Below the pieces are notes generated by a model. That model searched no databases and had not been told where the DNA came from. It saw nothing but the letters and a program-made list of their open reading frames with translations. The translations under genes were made by a program, and so were the position numbers. This document shows, in pieces, positions 1-9,047 of a stretch of DNA of 64,000 nt. The stretch's first letter is position 1, and each line of letters opens with the position of its first letter. This DNA is from Marinoscillum sp. MHG1-6 (lineage in GTDB: Bacteria > Bacteroidota > Bacteroidia > Cytophagales > Cyclobacteriaceae), in NCBI RefSeq assembly GCF_024714475.1, contig NZ_JAMZMI010000005.1:186001-250000 (forward strand), in the 5' to 3' direction.

Positions 1-298
1 GATTGAGATTACAACTGAAGTTATAGATGCAGATGAAATCAGAATAATCATTAATGATAATGGAACTGGGATAGATTCGGAGGATATGGAAAAAATCGGG
101 AAACCCTTTTTTACAACAAAATCACCAGGGCAAGGTTTTGGATTGGGGCTATATATCTCCAGAGATCTTGCAGCTGCTTATGGAGGTACCATCAATCTTT
201 ATCCAAATCATACAGGAGTTAAAGTTGTCGTGGTTTTCCCAATATCCCATAGAATAGCCACGTCTGATTTGATGGACAGAAATTTCAAAAACTCGTAA
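1..298 (+). CDS. sensor histidine kinase, C-terminal ATPase part (5' end outside window)
   Basis: The reading frame is open from base 2 and continues from outside the window. It encodes the end of a GHKL ATPase domain. The G1 box DNGTGID lies at about bases 53-73, followed by the F-box region KPFFTTKSPGQGFGLGLYIS, whose glycine-rich GFGLGL is the G2 box that closes over ATP. The domain ends in the usual last strand, then an unusual tail of about 20 residues with no known motif. The family autophosphorylates a histidine in response to a signal; the sensor and dimerisation parts are not visible, so the stimulus cannot be inferred. A hybrid kinase is unlikely because no receiver domain follows. 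Confidence 0.85.
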   Translation, partial: IEITTEVIDADEIRIIINDNGTGIDSEDMEKIGKPFFTTKSPGQGFGLGLYISRDLAAAYGGTINLYPNHTGVKVVVVFPISHRIATSDLMDRNFKNS

Positions 299-397
299 TC
301 AATCCCTCTCTCCTCTCCACATTTTATTGCAAATAATTATTTCTATATAATGAGTACTACTTTTACTGTAAGCAGAATTGCAACATATCAAACTATC

Positions 398-1339
398 ATG
401 AAAAAATTGACAGTTCTAATTATTCTGTTTGGCCTTATTGGCTGTAAACCCTCAGAACCCGAAGTATATCTTTTTTCCTTTTTTCAGGGAAATGGTGAAG
501 ATGGATTACACCTTGCTGCAAGTACCGATGGTCTTAATTGGAAAGCGCTGAATAACAATGAATCTTTTCTGGCTCCTACTGCCGGTAAAGACAAGCTTAT
601 GCGGGACCCATGTATAATCAAGGGCGGAGACGATAAGTTTCATATGGTATGGACAGTTAGCTGGAATGAACGAGGCATAGGTTACGCCAACTCAACTGAT
701 TTAATCAAATGGTCAGATCAAAAATATATCCCTGTGATGGACCACGAACCAACAGCAAGAAACTGCTGGGCACCAGAGATCTATTATGATGAGGAGAAAG
801 ATCAGTACCTCATATATTGGGCAACTACCATTCCCGGAAGGTTTCCCGCAACGGACACTTTGGGTGGTGGAGGCTACGATCACAGAATGTATTACACCAC
901 CACCAGGGACTTTAGGAGTTTTAGCGATACTAAAATCTTATATGATAAGGGCTTTAGTGTTATCGATGCTACCATCGTGAAGGATGGTAAAACCTATGTT
1001 ATGTTCCTCAAAAATGAAACCCTGTTACCCAAACCAGAAAAAAACATCAGAATTTCTACAAGTACGGATTTGCTTGGTGACTACTCAGAACCTACAACGC
1101 CAATAACCACTGATTGGGTCGAGGGTCCTACGGTAACCAGGGTAGGTAATGATTGGGTTGTCTATTTTGACATGTACACCAAAAGTAAAATGGGGGGAAT
1201 CTCTTCAAAGGACCTGAAAATATGGACCGATATTTCCGAGAATATTAGCTTCCCAAAAGGCACAAGGCATGGCACGGTCTTCAAGGTGAAGCAAAGTGTA
1301 TTGGAGAATATCATTACCGCCAAAACTCCTAAAGACTAA
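398..1339 (+). CDS. glycoside hydrolase family 43-like lipoprotein
   Basis: A lipoprotein signal, MKKLTVLIILFGLIGCKPSE, fixes the start at the ATG at 398; an upstream in-frame ATG at 350 would put 16 residues ahead of the signal and is disfavoured. The mature protein shows five-bladed propeller features of the GH43/GH32/DUF377 group: RDPCIIKGGDDKFHMVW, a second blade with NCWAPEIYYDEEKDQYLIYW, and later DATIVKDGKTYVMFLKNE and WVEGPTVTRVGNDWVVYFD. The acidic residues in RDP, APE and EGP occupy the places of the family's catalytic and pKa-modulating acids. It probably cleaves plant- or algal-type glycans at the cell surface. The exact substrate cannot be read from sequence, and no SusC/SusD pair is nearby. 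Confidence 0.75.
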   Translation: MKKLTVLIILFGLIGCKPSEPEVYLFSFFQGNGEDGLHLAASTDGLNWKALNNNESFLAPTAGKDKLMRDPCIIKGGDDKFHMVWTVSWNERGIGYANSTDLIKWSDQKYIPVMDHEPTARNCWAPEIYYDEEKDQYLIYWATTIPGRFPATDTLGGGGYDHRMYYTTTRDFRSFSDTKILYDKGFSVIDATIVKDGKTYVMFLKNETLLPKPEKNIRISTSTDLLGDYSEPTTPITTDWVEGPTVTRVGNDWVVYFDMYTKSKMGGISSKDLKIWTDISENISFPKGTRHGTVFKVKQSVLENIITAKTPKD

Positions 1340-1366
1340 AATGAACTTACGATGATACGGGACTTA

Positions 1367-1387
1367 GCACTCATGCTACCTGAGTGC
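1367..1387. terminator. hairpin between convergent genes
   Basis: GCACTCA and TGAGTGC form a perfect 7-bp stem around a 7-nt loop, followed by TTT on the plus strand. It lies between the GH43-like gene and the outer-membrane factor gene, which converge here. The U-tract is short, so termination strength is uncertain. Confidence 0.45.
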
Positions 1388-1422
1388 TTTCAGTCTCTAT
1401 CAGGTGGGTAATAGTTTCGAAT

Positions 1423-2868
1423 CTACTTCCATCCGCCACCCAGGCTACGATACAATTCCACTTTAGCTGAGAATATTCGCATCTTGACATTTTCAAGATT
1501 CAATTCACTATCCAGGGCCTCTCTTTGTGCGGTGATTACCTCCAGATAATTAGCCAAACCACTTCTAAAAAGAAAGGAAGCATCCTTGACCGCATTCTGT
1601 GCTGCTACTACTCTTTCCTGAGCGATTGCATATTCTTCCTTCAACTTTTCAATAGAAACGAGCGCATTAGAGACCTCATTCATGGCCTGGATGAACTTAT
1701 CCTTGAATTCCAGTTCCGCTATTTTCTTTTGGTTCAGGGCTATCTCATAATTTGTTTTGAGCCTCCGCTTTTGAAATAAAGGCTGGAAAATCACTCCATT
1801 CAATAAAAGTAGTCCTGAGCCGGCAGGGTTTAACAGTCTATCAAGTTCAAAGGAATTCAATCCAAGACTTGCTCCTAAATTGACAGAAGGGTATCTCATG
1901 GCGTTGGCTACCCCCACCCGCTCATACGCCTCGCGAAGGTTATATTCTGCTGCCGCCACATCCGGACGATTATTGATCAACTCTAACGGCATCCCTGCCA
2001 CGTAGGACTCATCGAAGATTGGATCTTCCAGGCTTTGCAACAAAACAGCCCGTCCCTGCCGACCAATCAATCTATTTAACCTGTTTTCCTCCCTGATATA
2101 TTCTCTTTCAAGCCTTGGAATCAAGGTTTGCGCTCTCAGTTTTTGCGATAGGGTTTGCTTTACCGCAAGAGAGGTCACCTCCCCTGCCTCAAACTGCAAT
2201 TGGACAATGTTGAGGGTGTTGTCATTAAGCGTTAAGTTATCCTTATAAACTTCTATCTGTGACCGGAGTAAGGCAAGATTATAATAGGTAGAGGCGATAT
2301 TTGCAATCAATGAAGTTTGGACCGCCTTTTGAAACTCCATCGTTTTCATGTAAGAAAGCTGACTTGCCCTTTTCTGTCCGCTCAATTTGCTCCATATATC
2401 AAGCTCCCAACTAAGATCCAAAGACACCTCATATTCTAACCGCTCTTTATAAAAGCTGGTAGGAACAGCATCCGGATCATAAATTCTTCTGGCTCGATTC
2501 GAATTATAATTTGCATAATTCTCTGAGTATTGATCCTGTCTAAACTTAAATGCATTCAGCCCGACCGATGGGTAGTAATTAGCCTTTGATTGCTTTAATC
2601 TTGATAAGCCAATTTCTACATAAGTGTCAGCAATTTGAAGATCAATGCTGTATTGCAAAGCCGTATCTACCAGGGAAACCAGAAGTGAATCACCAAAGAA
2701 ATCTGCCCAGTGAATTCCAGCGAGGTTCGCACTATCTCCTGTCGACCCAATTTCAGTTCCATAATATTTCTCGGATTCGCCCAGGTCCGGCCGCTCATAA
2801 GGCTCGCTTAGCTTACAACTACCGATCGTGATGAGGGTTAATATCCAGATAAATTTGTTGTACTTCAT
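1423..2868 (-). CDS. RND efflux outer-membrane factor (TolC/OprM-type lipoprotein)
   Basis: This is the outer-membrane exit duct of the efflux operon. The ATG at 2868 gives a lipoprotein signal ending in IGSC with acylated Cys, then KLSEPYERP, typical of the NodT/OprM branch. A TTG seven codons upstream would overlap the pump gene and is rejected. The 481 residues show the two alpha-barrel repeats of the family: the first includes LSWELDIWSKLSGQKRAS and the second NNRPDVAAAEYNLREAYERV, the conserved NRPDV turn of OprM proteins. It starts 4 bp after the pump stop codon, so translation is probably coupled. Substrates are not predictable. Confidence 0.93.
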   Translation of the reverse strand: MKYNKFIWILTLITIGSCKLSEPYERPDLGESEKYYGTEIGSTGDSANLAGIHWADFFGDSLLVSLVDTALQYSIDLQIADTYVEIGLSRLKQSKANYYPSVGLNAFKFRQDQYSENYANYNSNRARRIYDPDAVPTSFYKERLEYEVSLDLSWELDIWSKLSGQKRASQLSYMKTMEFQKAVQTSLIANIASTYYNLALLRSQIEVYKDNLTLNDNTLNIVQLQFEAGEVTSLAVKQTLSQKLRAQTLIPRLEREYIREENRLNRLIGRQGRAVLLQSLEDPIFDESYVAGMPLELINNRPDVAAAEYNLREAYERVGVANAMRYPSVNLGASLGLNSFELDRLLNPAGSGLLLLNGVIFQPLFQKRRLKTNYEIALNQKKIAELEFKDKFIQAMNEVSNALVSIEKLKEEYAIAQERVVAAQNAVKDASFLFRSGLANYLEVITAQREALDSELNLENVKMRIFSAKVELYRSLGGGWK

Positions 2869-2872
2869 GACA

Positions 2873-5800
2873 TTAATCTTCATCACCAAAATCCATATTA
2901 AATCTCTGATGCAAACTAAGAAACAGGTAGGCTAGCACGGGAATAACTAAAACTCCTAGAATAACACCCGACATCATTCCTCCGGCAGTACCAATACTCA
3001 CGGATTTGTTACCCTGAGCTGCTGCACCGTGAGCAAACATCAACGGGATTAGTCCTACCGTAAATGCCAAAGAAGTCATCACAATAGATCGCAGACGCAG
3101 AGCACTCGCATCCAGTACCGCTTCAATCACCGGCTGACCGGCTTTCCACTTCTGTGTAGCGAACTCAACAATTAGAATAGCATTCTTTGCCAATAGTCCA
3201 ATCAACATGATGATACCCACTTGCACATAGGTGTTGTTGTCAATACCAGCCAGATCGATGGCAATGAATACTCCCAGTATACCTGTTGGGATGGAAAGTA
3301 TTACCGCCCAGGGAAGCCAGAAACTTTCATACTGTGCAGCCAAAATCAAATAGACCAGTATGATACTCATGATGAATATGATTGCCGTATCACCACCAGA
3401 GTTTTTCTCTTCCAAACTCATACTTGTCCATTCATAGCTCAAACTAGCCGGAAGCTTGTTGGACGCCTCTATTTCAATAGCATTCATCACGTCTCCGGTA
3501 CTGTAGCCTTTGGCCGGAGTGACATTAATCTTAGCCGCATTGTACAGGTTATACCTGTTGACTGTCTCTGGACCAAAATCCTGTTCCAACTTCACAATGG
3601 TATTAATAGAAACCATTTCTCCTGCGTCGTTTTTGACGAATATGTTATTGAAATCTGAAGGGTTTTCCCTGAACTGAATATCCGCCTGCATATAAACACC
3701 ATATTGACGACTAAACCTGTTAAAGTCTCCCGCCTGGGTACGTCCAAAGTATGACTTTATGGTAAACATCAGGTCAGAAACACTTACCCCAAGACTTTTC
3801 GCCTTCTCATAATCAATATTGAGTTTAGTCTGCGGAAAGTTGGGATTGAATGAGGTAAACGCATTTTCTATTTGAGGCAACCTGTTCAGGTTAGCTATAA
3901 ATTCATTTGCCAACTGACCAAACTCTCCTAAGTCCCCATCTGACCTGTCCTGAAGCATGAGTTGTACCCCATCAAAACTTCCAAATCCCTGAACTGTAGG
4001 TCTGGGGTAGATATTGATGCTCGCTCCATCAATTGCCAGCATCCTTTTGGATAGAAGCTTCATCACATCTTCCATCCGATGGACCTCACCTCGCTCCTTG
4101 GATTTCTTCAATTTAATATAGGCCAAACCAGAAGATGGACTGTTCGCATTCACCACCACATTAAAGCCCGAAACGGTATTGACCATTGCTACGGATGGCT
4201 CCATTTTGAGAAGTGAATCAGCCATTCTAAGTGCCACATTTGTTCTGTGCAAAGAAGACCCTTCAGGCATTCTCAGGGACATGATCAAGAAGTTATCATC
4301 TTCTGTAGGGATAAATCCACTTGGGGTATTCCTCATCAAAACTACGGTCAATATAAAGATGGCTATCAATCCCAGAATAGACACAAAACTGTTATGGATA
4401 GCCCACTTGATCAAAGAAACATATTTCACCACAAGCCTGTCAAAGAAGCTATCAAACTTCTCCAATCCCGTTTGCCACCCTATTTTTATTCTTTTAAGGA
4501 GTCCTAACTCTCCTATTCTATTAACATCGGTATTTTCAATGGAGCGGTTGATACGTGAATGAAATAAGAACGTAAACTCACCCAAAAACTCCAGCTTTCT
4601 TTCCGACGTTTTTCGTTCCTTAAAAAGTAACCGTGTTAAAACCGGACCGAGTGTAAGTGCATTCACCGCCGAGATGATTACAGCAAAAATGATTGTGTAA
4701 GCAAACTCTCGATAAAATATTCCAACCGGACCATGCAGAAAGGCAATGGGTAGAAATACCGCTGCGATAACCACAGTAATTGAAACAATCGCGCTCGTAA
4801 TCTCACTCATAGCTGAGAAAACCGCCTGTTTTGCTGTCATGCCATGGCCACTCATTTTCTCATAAATCGCCTCCATTACTACAATGGCATTATCCACAAC
4901 AATACCAATGGACAGTACCAGAGAGAACATACTCAAAACGTTCATAGAAACGCCTACAAGATTCAAGAAGAAGAATGTTCCTACCAGGGATATAGGAATA
5001 GAAATAGCAGTTATTATCGTTATTCTGAAATTCTGAAGGAAGATAAAAACGACTAAGAACACCAAAAAGAATGCTTCAAACAACGTATGAACCACCTGAT
5101 TCATGGACTCATCAATCTGATCGCGCACACTGTAAGTAATCTCATAGTCAATGCCTTCCGGAAATACCCTGGATTGTTCTTCCAGAATCCTTCTGACCTG
5201 TTTGTCTATCTCTACGGCATTTGCTCCACTCAACTGAACCACGTCAATGGTCACGGCCGGTCTACCATCTAGCCTATTTTCACTTGTATAATTGGAAGCA
5301 CCAAATTCAACCCGGGCCACATCTCGCAAATGAAGCAGAGATCCCGTTTCGTCCGTCTTAATTACGAGGTTTCCGTACTCTTCCACCTCATTGAAACGCC
5401 CTTCATGTTTAATAACAATTTCAAAAAGCTCATCAGAGTTCTCCCCGAACTTACCGGGGGCAGCCTCAAAGTTTTGATCTTTTATCTGATTATAGATATC
5501 CCTCGGAGAAAGTCCATATTGGGCCAGCTTGTTGGGGTCGAGCCAGATACGCATGGCATAGTCGCGGGCACGAAGGATACTCGCCTCAGCCAATCCCTCA
5601 ATACGCTTTAGCTCTCTTCTGATATTGATCCTGGTATAGGCGTTAAGGAAGGTTTCATCATACATCCCCGATTCACTGAAGATGTTGATGGTCATGATAC
5701 TACCCTTCATCCGCTTCATTACCTGGATTCCCGCTGCAACAACTTCAGCTGGTATCCGCTCCGTAACACTTGAGATCCGGTTTTGAATCTCGACGGCCGC

Positions 5801-6106
5801 TTTATCAGGGTCAGTCCCCGGCTTAAAATAAACCGTCACCCTACCACGCCCTGAGTTTGTGGCCGTGGAGTTAGCGTACGTCATGTTTGCCGTACCATTA
5901 ATGGATTCCTCGATAGGCAATAGCACTGACTTGGCTACAGTTTCTGCATTACCTCCAGGATAGTATACCTGCACACTCACACTTGGTGGCGCAATTTCCG
6001 GAAATCGTTCTACCGGAAGTGTGGAAATACTGGTCACACCTGCCAGAACCAGCAAGATGGAGATGACTAAAGTCAGGACCGGTTTTGAAATAATCTTCTC
6101 TAACAT
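2873..6106 (-). CDS. RND efflux pump, AcrB/HAE1 family
   Basis: Proton-driven inner-membrane transporter of 1077 residues with the AcrB architecture: TM1 at residues about 9-28, a first periplasmic porter and docking region, TM2-TM6, a second periplasmic half and TM8-TM12. The proton-relay Lys of TM10 is seen in LLAKNAILIVEFA. In TM4 the usual Asp-Asp pair reads VVDNAIVV, so Asp405 is kept but the next residue is Asn. The cytoplasmic link between TM6 and TM7 is long and charged, with RKTSERKLEFLGEF at its start. The gene lies between adaptor and outer-membrane factor. Family knowledge suggests drug, dye, bile or solvent export; the actual substrate is unknown. Confidence 0.95.
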   Translation of the reverse strand: MLEKIISKPVLTLVISILLVLAGVTSISTLPVERFPEIAPPSVSVQVYYPGGNAETVAKSVLLPIEESINGTANMTYANSTATNSGRGRVTVYFKPGTDPDKAAVEIQNRISSVTERIPAEVVAAGIQVMKRMKGSIMTINIFSESGMYDETFLNAYTRINIRRELKRIEGLAEASILRARDYAMRIWLDPNKLAQYGLSPRDIYNQIKDQNFEAAPGKFGENSDELFEIVIKHEGRFNEVEEYGNLVIKTDETGSLLHLRDVARVEFGASNYTSENRLDGRPAVTIDVVQLSGANAVEIDKQVRRILEEQSRVFPEGIDYEITYSVRDQIDESMNQVVHTLFEAFFLVFLVVFIFLQNFRITIITAISIPISLVGTFFFLNLVGVSMNVLSMFSLVLSIGIVVDNAIVVMEAIYEKMSGHGMTAKQAVFSAMSEITSAIVSITVVIAAVFLPIAFLHGPVGIFYREFAYTIIFAVIISAVNALTLGPVLTRLLFKERKTSERKLEFLGEFTFLFHSRINRSIENTDVNRIGELGLLKRIKIGWQTGLEKFDSFFDRLVVKYVSLIKWAIHNSFVSILGLIAIFILTVVLMRNTPSGFIPTEDDNFLIMSLRMPEGSSLHRTNVALRMADSLLKMEPSVAMVNTVSGFNVVVNANSPSSGLAYIKLKKSKERGEVHRMEDVMKLLSKRMLAIDGASINIYPRPTVQGFGSFDGVQLMLQDRSDGDLGEFGQLANEFIANLNRLPQIENAFTSFNPNFPQTKLNIDYEKAKSLGVSVSDLMFTIKSYFGRTQAGDFNRFSRQYGVYMQADIQFRENPSDFNNIFVKNDAGEMVSINTIVKLEQDFGPETVNRYNLYNAAKINVTPAKGYSTGDVMNAIEIEASNKLPASLSYEWTSMSLEEKNSGGDTAIIFIMSIILVYLILAAQYESFWLPWAVILSIPTGILGVFIAIDLAGIDNNTYVQVGIIMLIGLLAKNAILIVEFATQKWKAGQPVIEAVLDASALRLRSIVMTSLAFTVGLIPLMFAHGAAAQGNKSVSIGTAGGMMSGVILGVLVIPVLAYLFLSLHQRFNMDFGDED

Positions 6107-6139
6107 AATTTATCTCAGATATGCAATGAGAGGTAAAAA

Positions 6140-7315
6140 CTATTGTGAAACCTGCCCTGGGGCCTGTGATGAAGTACCGTTGATTAAAGAACCACTTTTG
6201 ATCGGATTGATCCTGACACCATCAGTCAGCTTATTCAATCCCGAAGTCACGATTCTGTCATCCTCTGATAAGCTGTTATTACTGATGATATAATCCTTAC
6301 CTGTTCTGCCCTCAATTTGAATTTCCCTCCTTTTGGTCAAGTTGTTGTCATCCAACACAAACACGAACTTTTTATCCTGAATGGAAATGGCTGCACTCTG
6401 AGGTATCAGGATGGCATTAGGATAAATCTGTTCCATCAAAATCTTGCCGGTATTACCGGATCTCAACAGCGTGTCAGGATTGTTAAACACTGCTCTCAGG
6501 GTAATGGAGCCTGTGTTTCTATTAATCTGTCCGGAGTTGGCGTCAATCCTACCCGTATGATCATATATGTATCCATCCGCAAGAATAAGCTTTACATCAG
6601 GGCTAATTCTTTTTGAAGTTGAATCATTTTTCATCCGCTCATAATAGAGATAATCAGATTCACTCATAGAAAAGTAAACATAAATCTTGCTGACATTGGA
6701 CAGTACCGTCATGGGTTCAGAATCGGTCTTCTTTATCACATTACCTACTGACTTTGGGATTCTGCCAATAAACCCGCTTACAGGTGCATGAATGGTCGTA
6801 AAGCTTAATTTGATCTGCATGTTGGCTTCAATAGCCTGAGCTTTCGCCAGAGAAGCCTGTGCAATCTCATAGTCAGCCTCGGCCGTCCGCATCTGCACAT
6901 CGGAGATCACGTCATTATCGATTAATGGCTGTAACCGATCCAGCTCTGTTTTCGCTTTCTTTAGCTTAGCACGTTCCAAGGCAACATTGGCCTGAGAATT
7001 TTTTAGGTCCTCAATGTAAGGTTGAGCATTAATTTTGAATAGGGCTTGCCCTTTTTTTACAAAGTCCCCCTCGTCCACGTATATCTCTTCCAAAATACCA
7101 TCAACCTGGGGACGTATTTCCACATCCTCTATGCCCTCAATAGAACCAAGGTATTGAAATGTATTGGCGGCTGATTGCCCTTTCAGGGTTTTAACAGGTA
7201 AAGGCAATCCTGTATCCTCTTCATTTTTAGAGCTACAACCAATAATTATGAGGAAAAGAAAGCATAGCAGAAATTTAACCTTGCTTTCCAAGGCTATTCG
7301 CTGGTGATTATTCAT
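6140..7315 (-). CDS. RND efflux periplasmic adaptor (membrane fusion lipoprotein)
   Basis: First gene of the efflux operon, encoding the adaptor that joins pump and outer-membrane duct. A signal with lipobox FLIIIGC (Cys at about residue 27) follows the ATG at 7315. The order of domains is classical: a lipoyl/barrel-sandwich half (VEIRPQVDGILEEIYVDEGD), an alpha-helical hairpin around residues 105-165 (ANVALERAKLKKAKTELDRL), the second lipoyl half (TIHAPVSGFIGRI), a beta-barrel and a membrane-proximal domain. At 391 residues it has the usual AcrA length. The spacer to the pump start is 33 bp. No regulator is adjacent. Confidence 0.93.
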   Translation of the reverse strand: MNNHQRIALESKVKFLLCFLFLIIIGCSSKNEEDTGLPLPVKTLKGQSAANTFQYLGSIEGIEDVEIRPQVDGILEEIYVDEGDFVKKGQALFKINAQPYIEDLKNSQANVALERAKLKKAKTELDRLQPLIDNDVISDVQMRTAEADYEIAQASLAKAQAIEANMQIKLSFTTIHAPVSGFIGRIPKSVGNVIKKTDSEPMTVLSNVSKIYVYFSMSESDYLYYERMKNDSTSKRISPDVKLILADGYIYDHTGRIDANSGQINRNTGSITLRAVFNNPDTLLRSGNTGKILMEQIYPNAILIPQSAAISIQDKKFVFVLDDNNLTKRREIQIEGRTGKDYIISNNSLSEDDRIVTSGLNKLTDGVRINPIKSGSLINGTSSQAPGQVSQ

Positions 7316-7646
7316 CGATTTATCAAAAATTTTACAAAATGCGTTGTCTGTACATCCGAGCGGTAAAATTGATGCCAGCTTTAAGCCGAAAAGATAATAA
7401 ATCCATCCGGTGTTATACCTTTTATTAAGAAAATCTCAATCAAAAGGATTGACAAACCCCTGAATCATTTAATCCCTTTCTTTACTCCTGGCCTTTTAAA
7501 CATCATATCAATCACTAATATCATAATTGAAACCGCAGAATACAACAATCAATAAGCAGCACATAAATCTACGCCAAAAAGCTAATGAGTGGGAAATATT
7601 ACCAAGCATCAACGACTCGAGCAACCAGCCCGACAATCATACCCAA

Positions 7647-7678
7647 TTTCCCAATGCCGATTATTTTCTGTACCTTTG
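7647..7678 (+). promoter_or_regulatory. predicted Bacteroidota promoter for the cold cluster
   Basis: TACCTTTG at 7671-7678 matches the -7 consensus TAnnTTTG exactly, and TTTC at 7647-7650, one base off the -33 TTTG, lies 20 bp upstream. Transcription would begin near 7684, leaving a leader of about 220 nt before the desaturase. The upstream part (7316-7646) shows no convincing gene. The efflux operon promoter on the other strand must also lie in this region, but I found no good match for it. Confidence 0.5.
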
Positions 7679-7684
7679 TACTTT

Positions 7685-7902
7685 AACTGAAGGATTAATT
7701 CTCTTTATTGATCTCCCGATCTGATAACTGGTTCTTAAGCCTCTCTTAGAACTAAAACGTTTCAAAAAACAAACATTAACATTTGTCGGATTGCTGCAGT
7801 ATTCTGCAGTCTAATCTTCTCTTATTGGTATTCACCAAGGCAAATCCCTAGCAAGGTCCTTAAGTGATCCGGTAGGCGGGTTCAATCACGACCCCCTTTA
7901 TT
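7685..7902 (+). promoter_or_regulatory. long 5' leader of the desaturase gene with hairpins
   Basis: Between the predicted start of transcription and the desaturase ATG lie about 218 non-coding bases. They contain a perfect hairpin at 7794-7809 (CTGCAG, loop TATT, CTGCAG) and a weaker bulged one near 7731-7752 (GTTCT...AGAAC). Long structured leaders are known for cold-shock mRNAs in other bacteria, and all four genes downstream are of types linked to cold. A thermosensing or translation-control role is inference only. A short open frame at 7527-7724 crosses the promoter and is not credible. Confidence 0.35.
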
Positions 7903-8991
7903 ATGAAAAATTTAAAATTCTCTTCCGAACAAGGTCTTGCCTTTGCACAGGACCTGAGACAAGGTATTAATCAATACTTTAAGTCTGGTGAGAGCAGGTA
8001 TGCCAACCATTCGATGGTGGTAAAATCTATCCTCATTCTTACCATTTACAGCTTACCACTGATCCTTTTGAGCACAGGATTGGTTGCTGGAATCGCTCCG
8101 CTTTTTATCCTTTATATCATCAGTGGACTTGGTATGGCAGGTATCGGCATGAACATCATGCACGATGCACTTCACGGATCCTATGCTAAAAATAAATTTC
8201 TTAACAACTTGATGGGCCATTCGATCAATCTAATCGGTGCGAGTGCATCCATCTGGAAGATCCAGCACAATGTGCTTCATCATACCTATACCAATGTAGC
8301 AGATGCGGATGATGACCTGAACAGTTCCATTTTACTCCGTTTTTCACCGGATAAGAAGCTTTACTGGATCCACCGGTTTCAGTTTATCTATGCATGGTTC
8401 TTCTATGGCCTTATGACCCTGATTTGGGTAACAGCACGGGATTTTATCAGAATTAGACAATACAAAAAACTCGGATTCTTTAAGAAAAAATCAGAGTTCA
8501 ACTCAGAGGTGCTAAAGGCTTTGGCATGGAAAATCACCTATTTCACCTATGCCCTGGCTCTTCCCATCATTATGGTTCCACAAGCCTGGTGGATAGTGGT
8601 GTTAGCCTTTTTATGTATGCATTATGTTACAGGAAGCATATTGAGTATCGTATTTCAAACTGCACATGTCATGCCAACATCAGATTTTCCAAAACCCGAT
8701 GAAAATGGGGTGATTGGAAATCACTGGTCTGTGCATCAATTGCATACTACCTCTAACTATGCACCCAAAAGCACGCTTTTCTCCTGGTACATTGGCGGGT
8801 TAAATTATCAAATCGAGCACCATTTAATGCCCAACATTTGCCACGTACATTATAAGGGACTTTCAAAAGTGGTGAAAGCACTTGCCAAAAAACACGGCTT
8901 GCCATACAATTCCCACAAAACATTTTTACAAGCAGTATGGGATCACCTGAGAATGCTGAAAATGCTTGGCCAACAACAGGTACATGGATAA
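7903..8991 (+). CDS. membrane fatty acid (acyl-CoA/acyl-lipid) desaturase
   Basis: A 362-residue integral membrane di-iron enzyme that puts a double bond into fatty acyl chains and thereby keeps membranes fluid. The three histidine boxes are plain: HDALH at about residues 87-91, HNVLHH at about 124-129 and QIEHH at about 305-309. The glutamine in the third box is typical of the front-end/linoleoyl-type group (PF00487). Two hydrophobic hairpins surround the first two boxes and a third lies near 210-250. No cytochrome b5 domain is fused. It heads a cluster with a DEAD-box helicase and two cold-shock proteins, which suggests cold induction. Regioselectivity cannot be told. Confidence 0.9.
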   Translation: MKNLKFSSEQGLAFAQDLRQGINQYFKSGESRYANHSMVVKSILILTIYSLPLILLSTGLVAGIAPLFILYIISGLGMAGIGMNIMHDALHGSYAKNKFLNNLMGHSINLIGASASIWKIQHNVLHHTYTNVADADDDLNSSILLRFSPDKKLYWIHRFQFIYAWFFYGLMTLIWVTARDFIRIRQYKKLGFFKKKSEFNSEVLKALAWKITYFTYALALPIIMVPQAWWIVVLAFLCMHYVTGSILSIVFQTAHVMPTSDFPKPDENGVIGNHWSVHQLHTTSNYAPKSTLFSWYIGGLNYQIEHHLMPNICHVHYKGLSKVVKALAKKHGLPYNSHKTFLQAVWDHLRMLKMLGQQQVHG

Positions 8992-9012
8992 GGAGCTTTG
9001 CTCATAGTACAC

Positions 9013-9030
9013 TACCCTTACGGGTATTTT
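9013..9030 (+). terminator. small hairpin with U-tract after the desaturase
   Basis: TACCC and GGGTA pair around the loop TTAC, directly followed by TTTT. It lies between the desaturase stop and the helicase start. It could be a weak terminator or attenuator lowering read-through into the helicase gene. Confidence 0.4.
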
Positions 9031-9047
9031 AAATAGAATAAATCAGA

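Noticed and set aside
3221-3658. Open frame of 145 codons opposite the RND pump gene
   Set aside because: Antisense shadow of a gene whose protein is clearly conserved.
7527-7724. Open frame of 65 codons in the region before the desaturase
   Set aside because: It runs across the predicted promoter, has no ribosome site and a composition unlike its neighbours; no recognisable motif.
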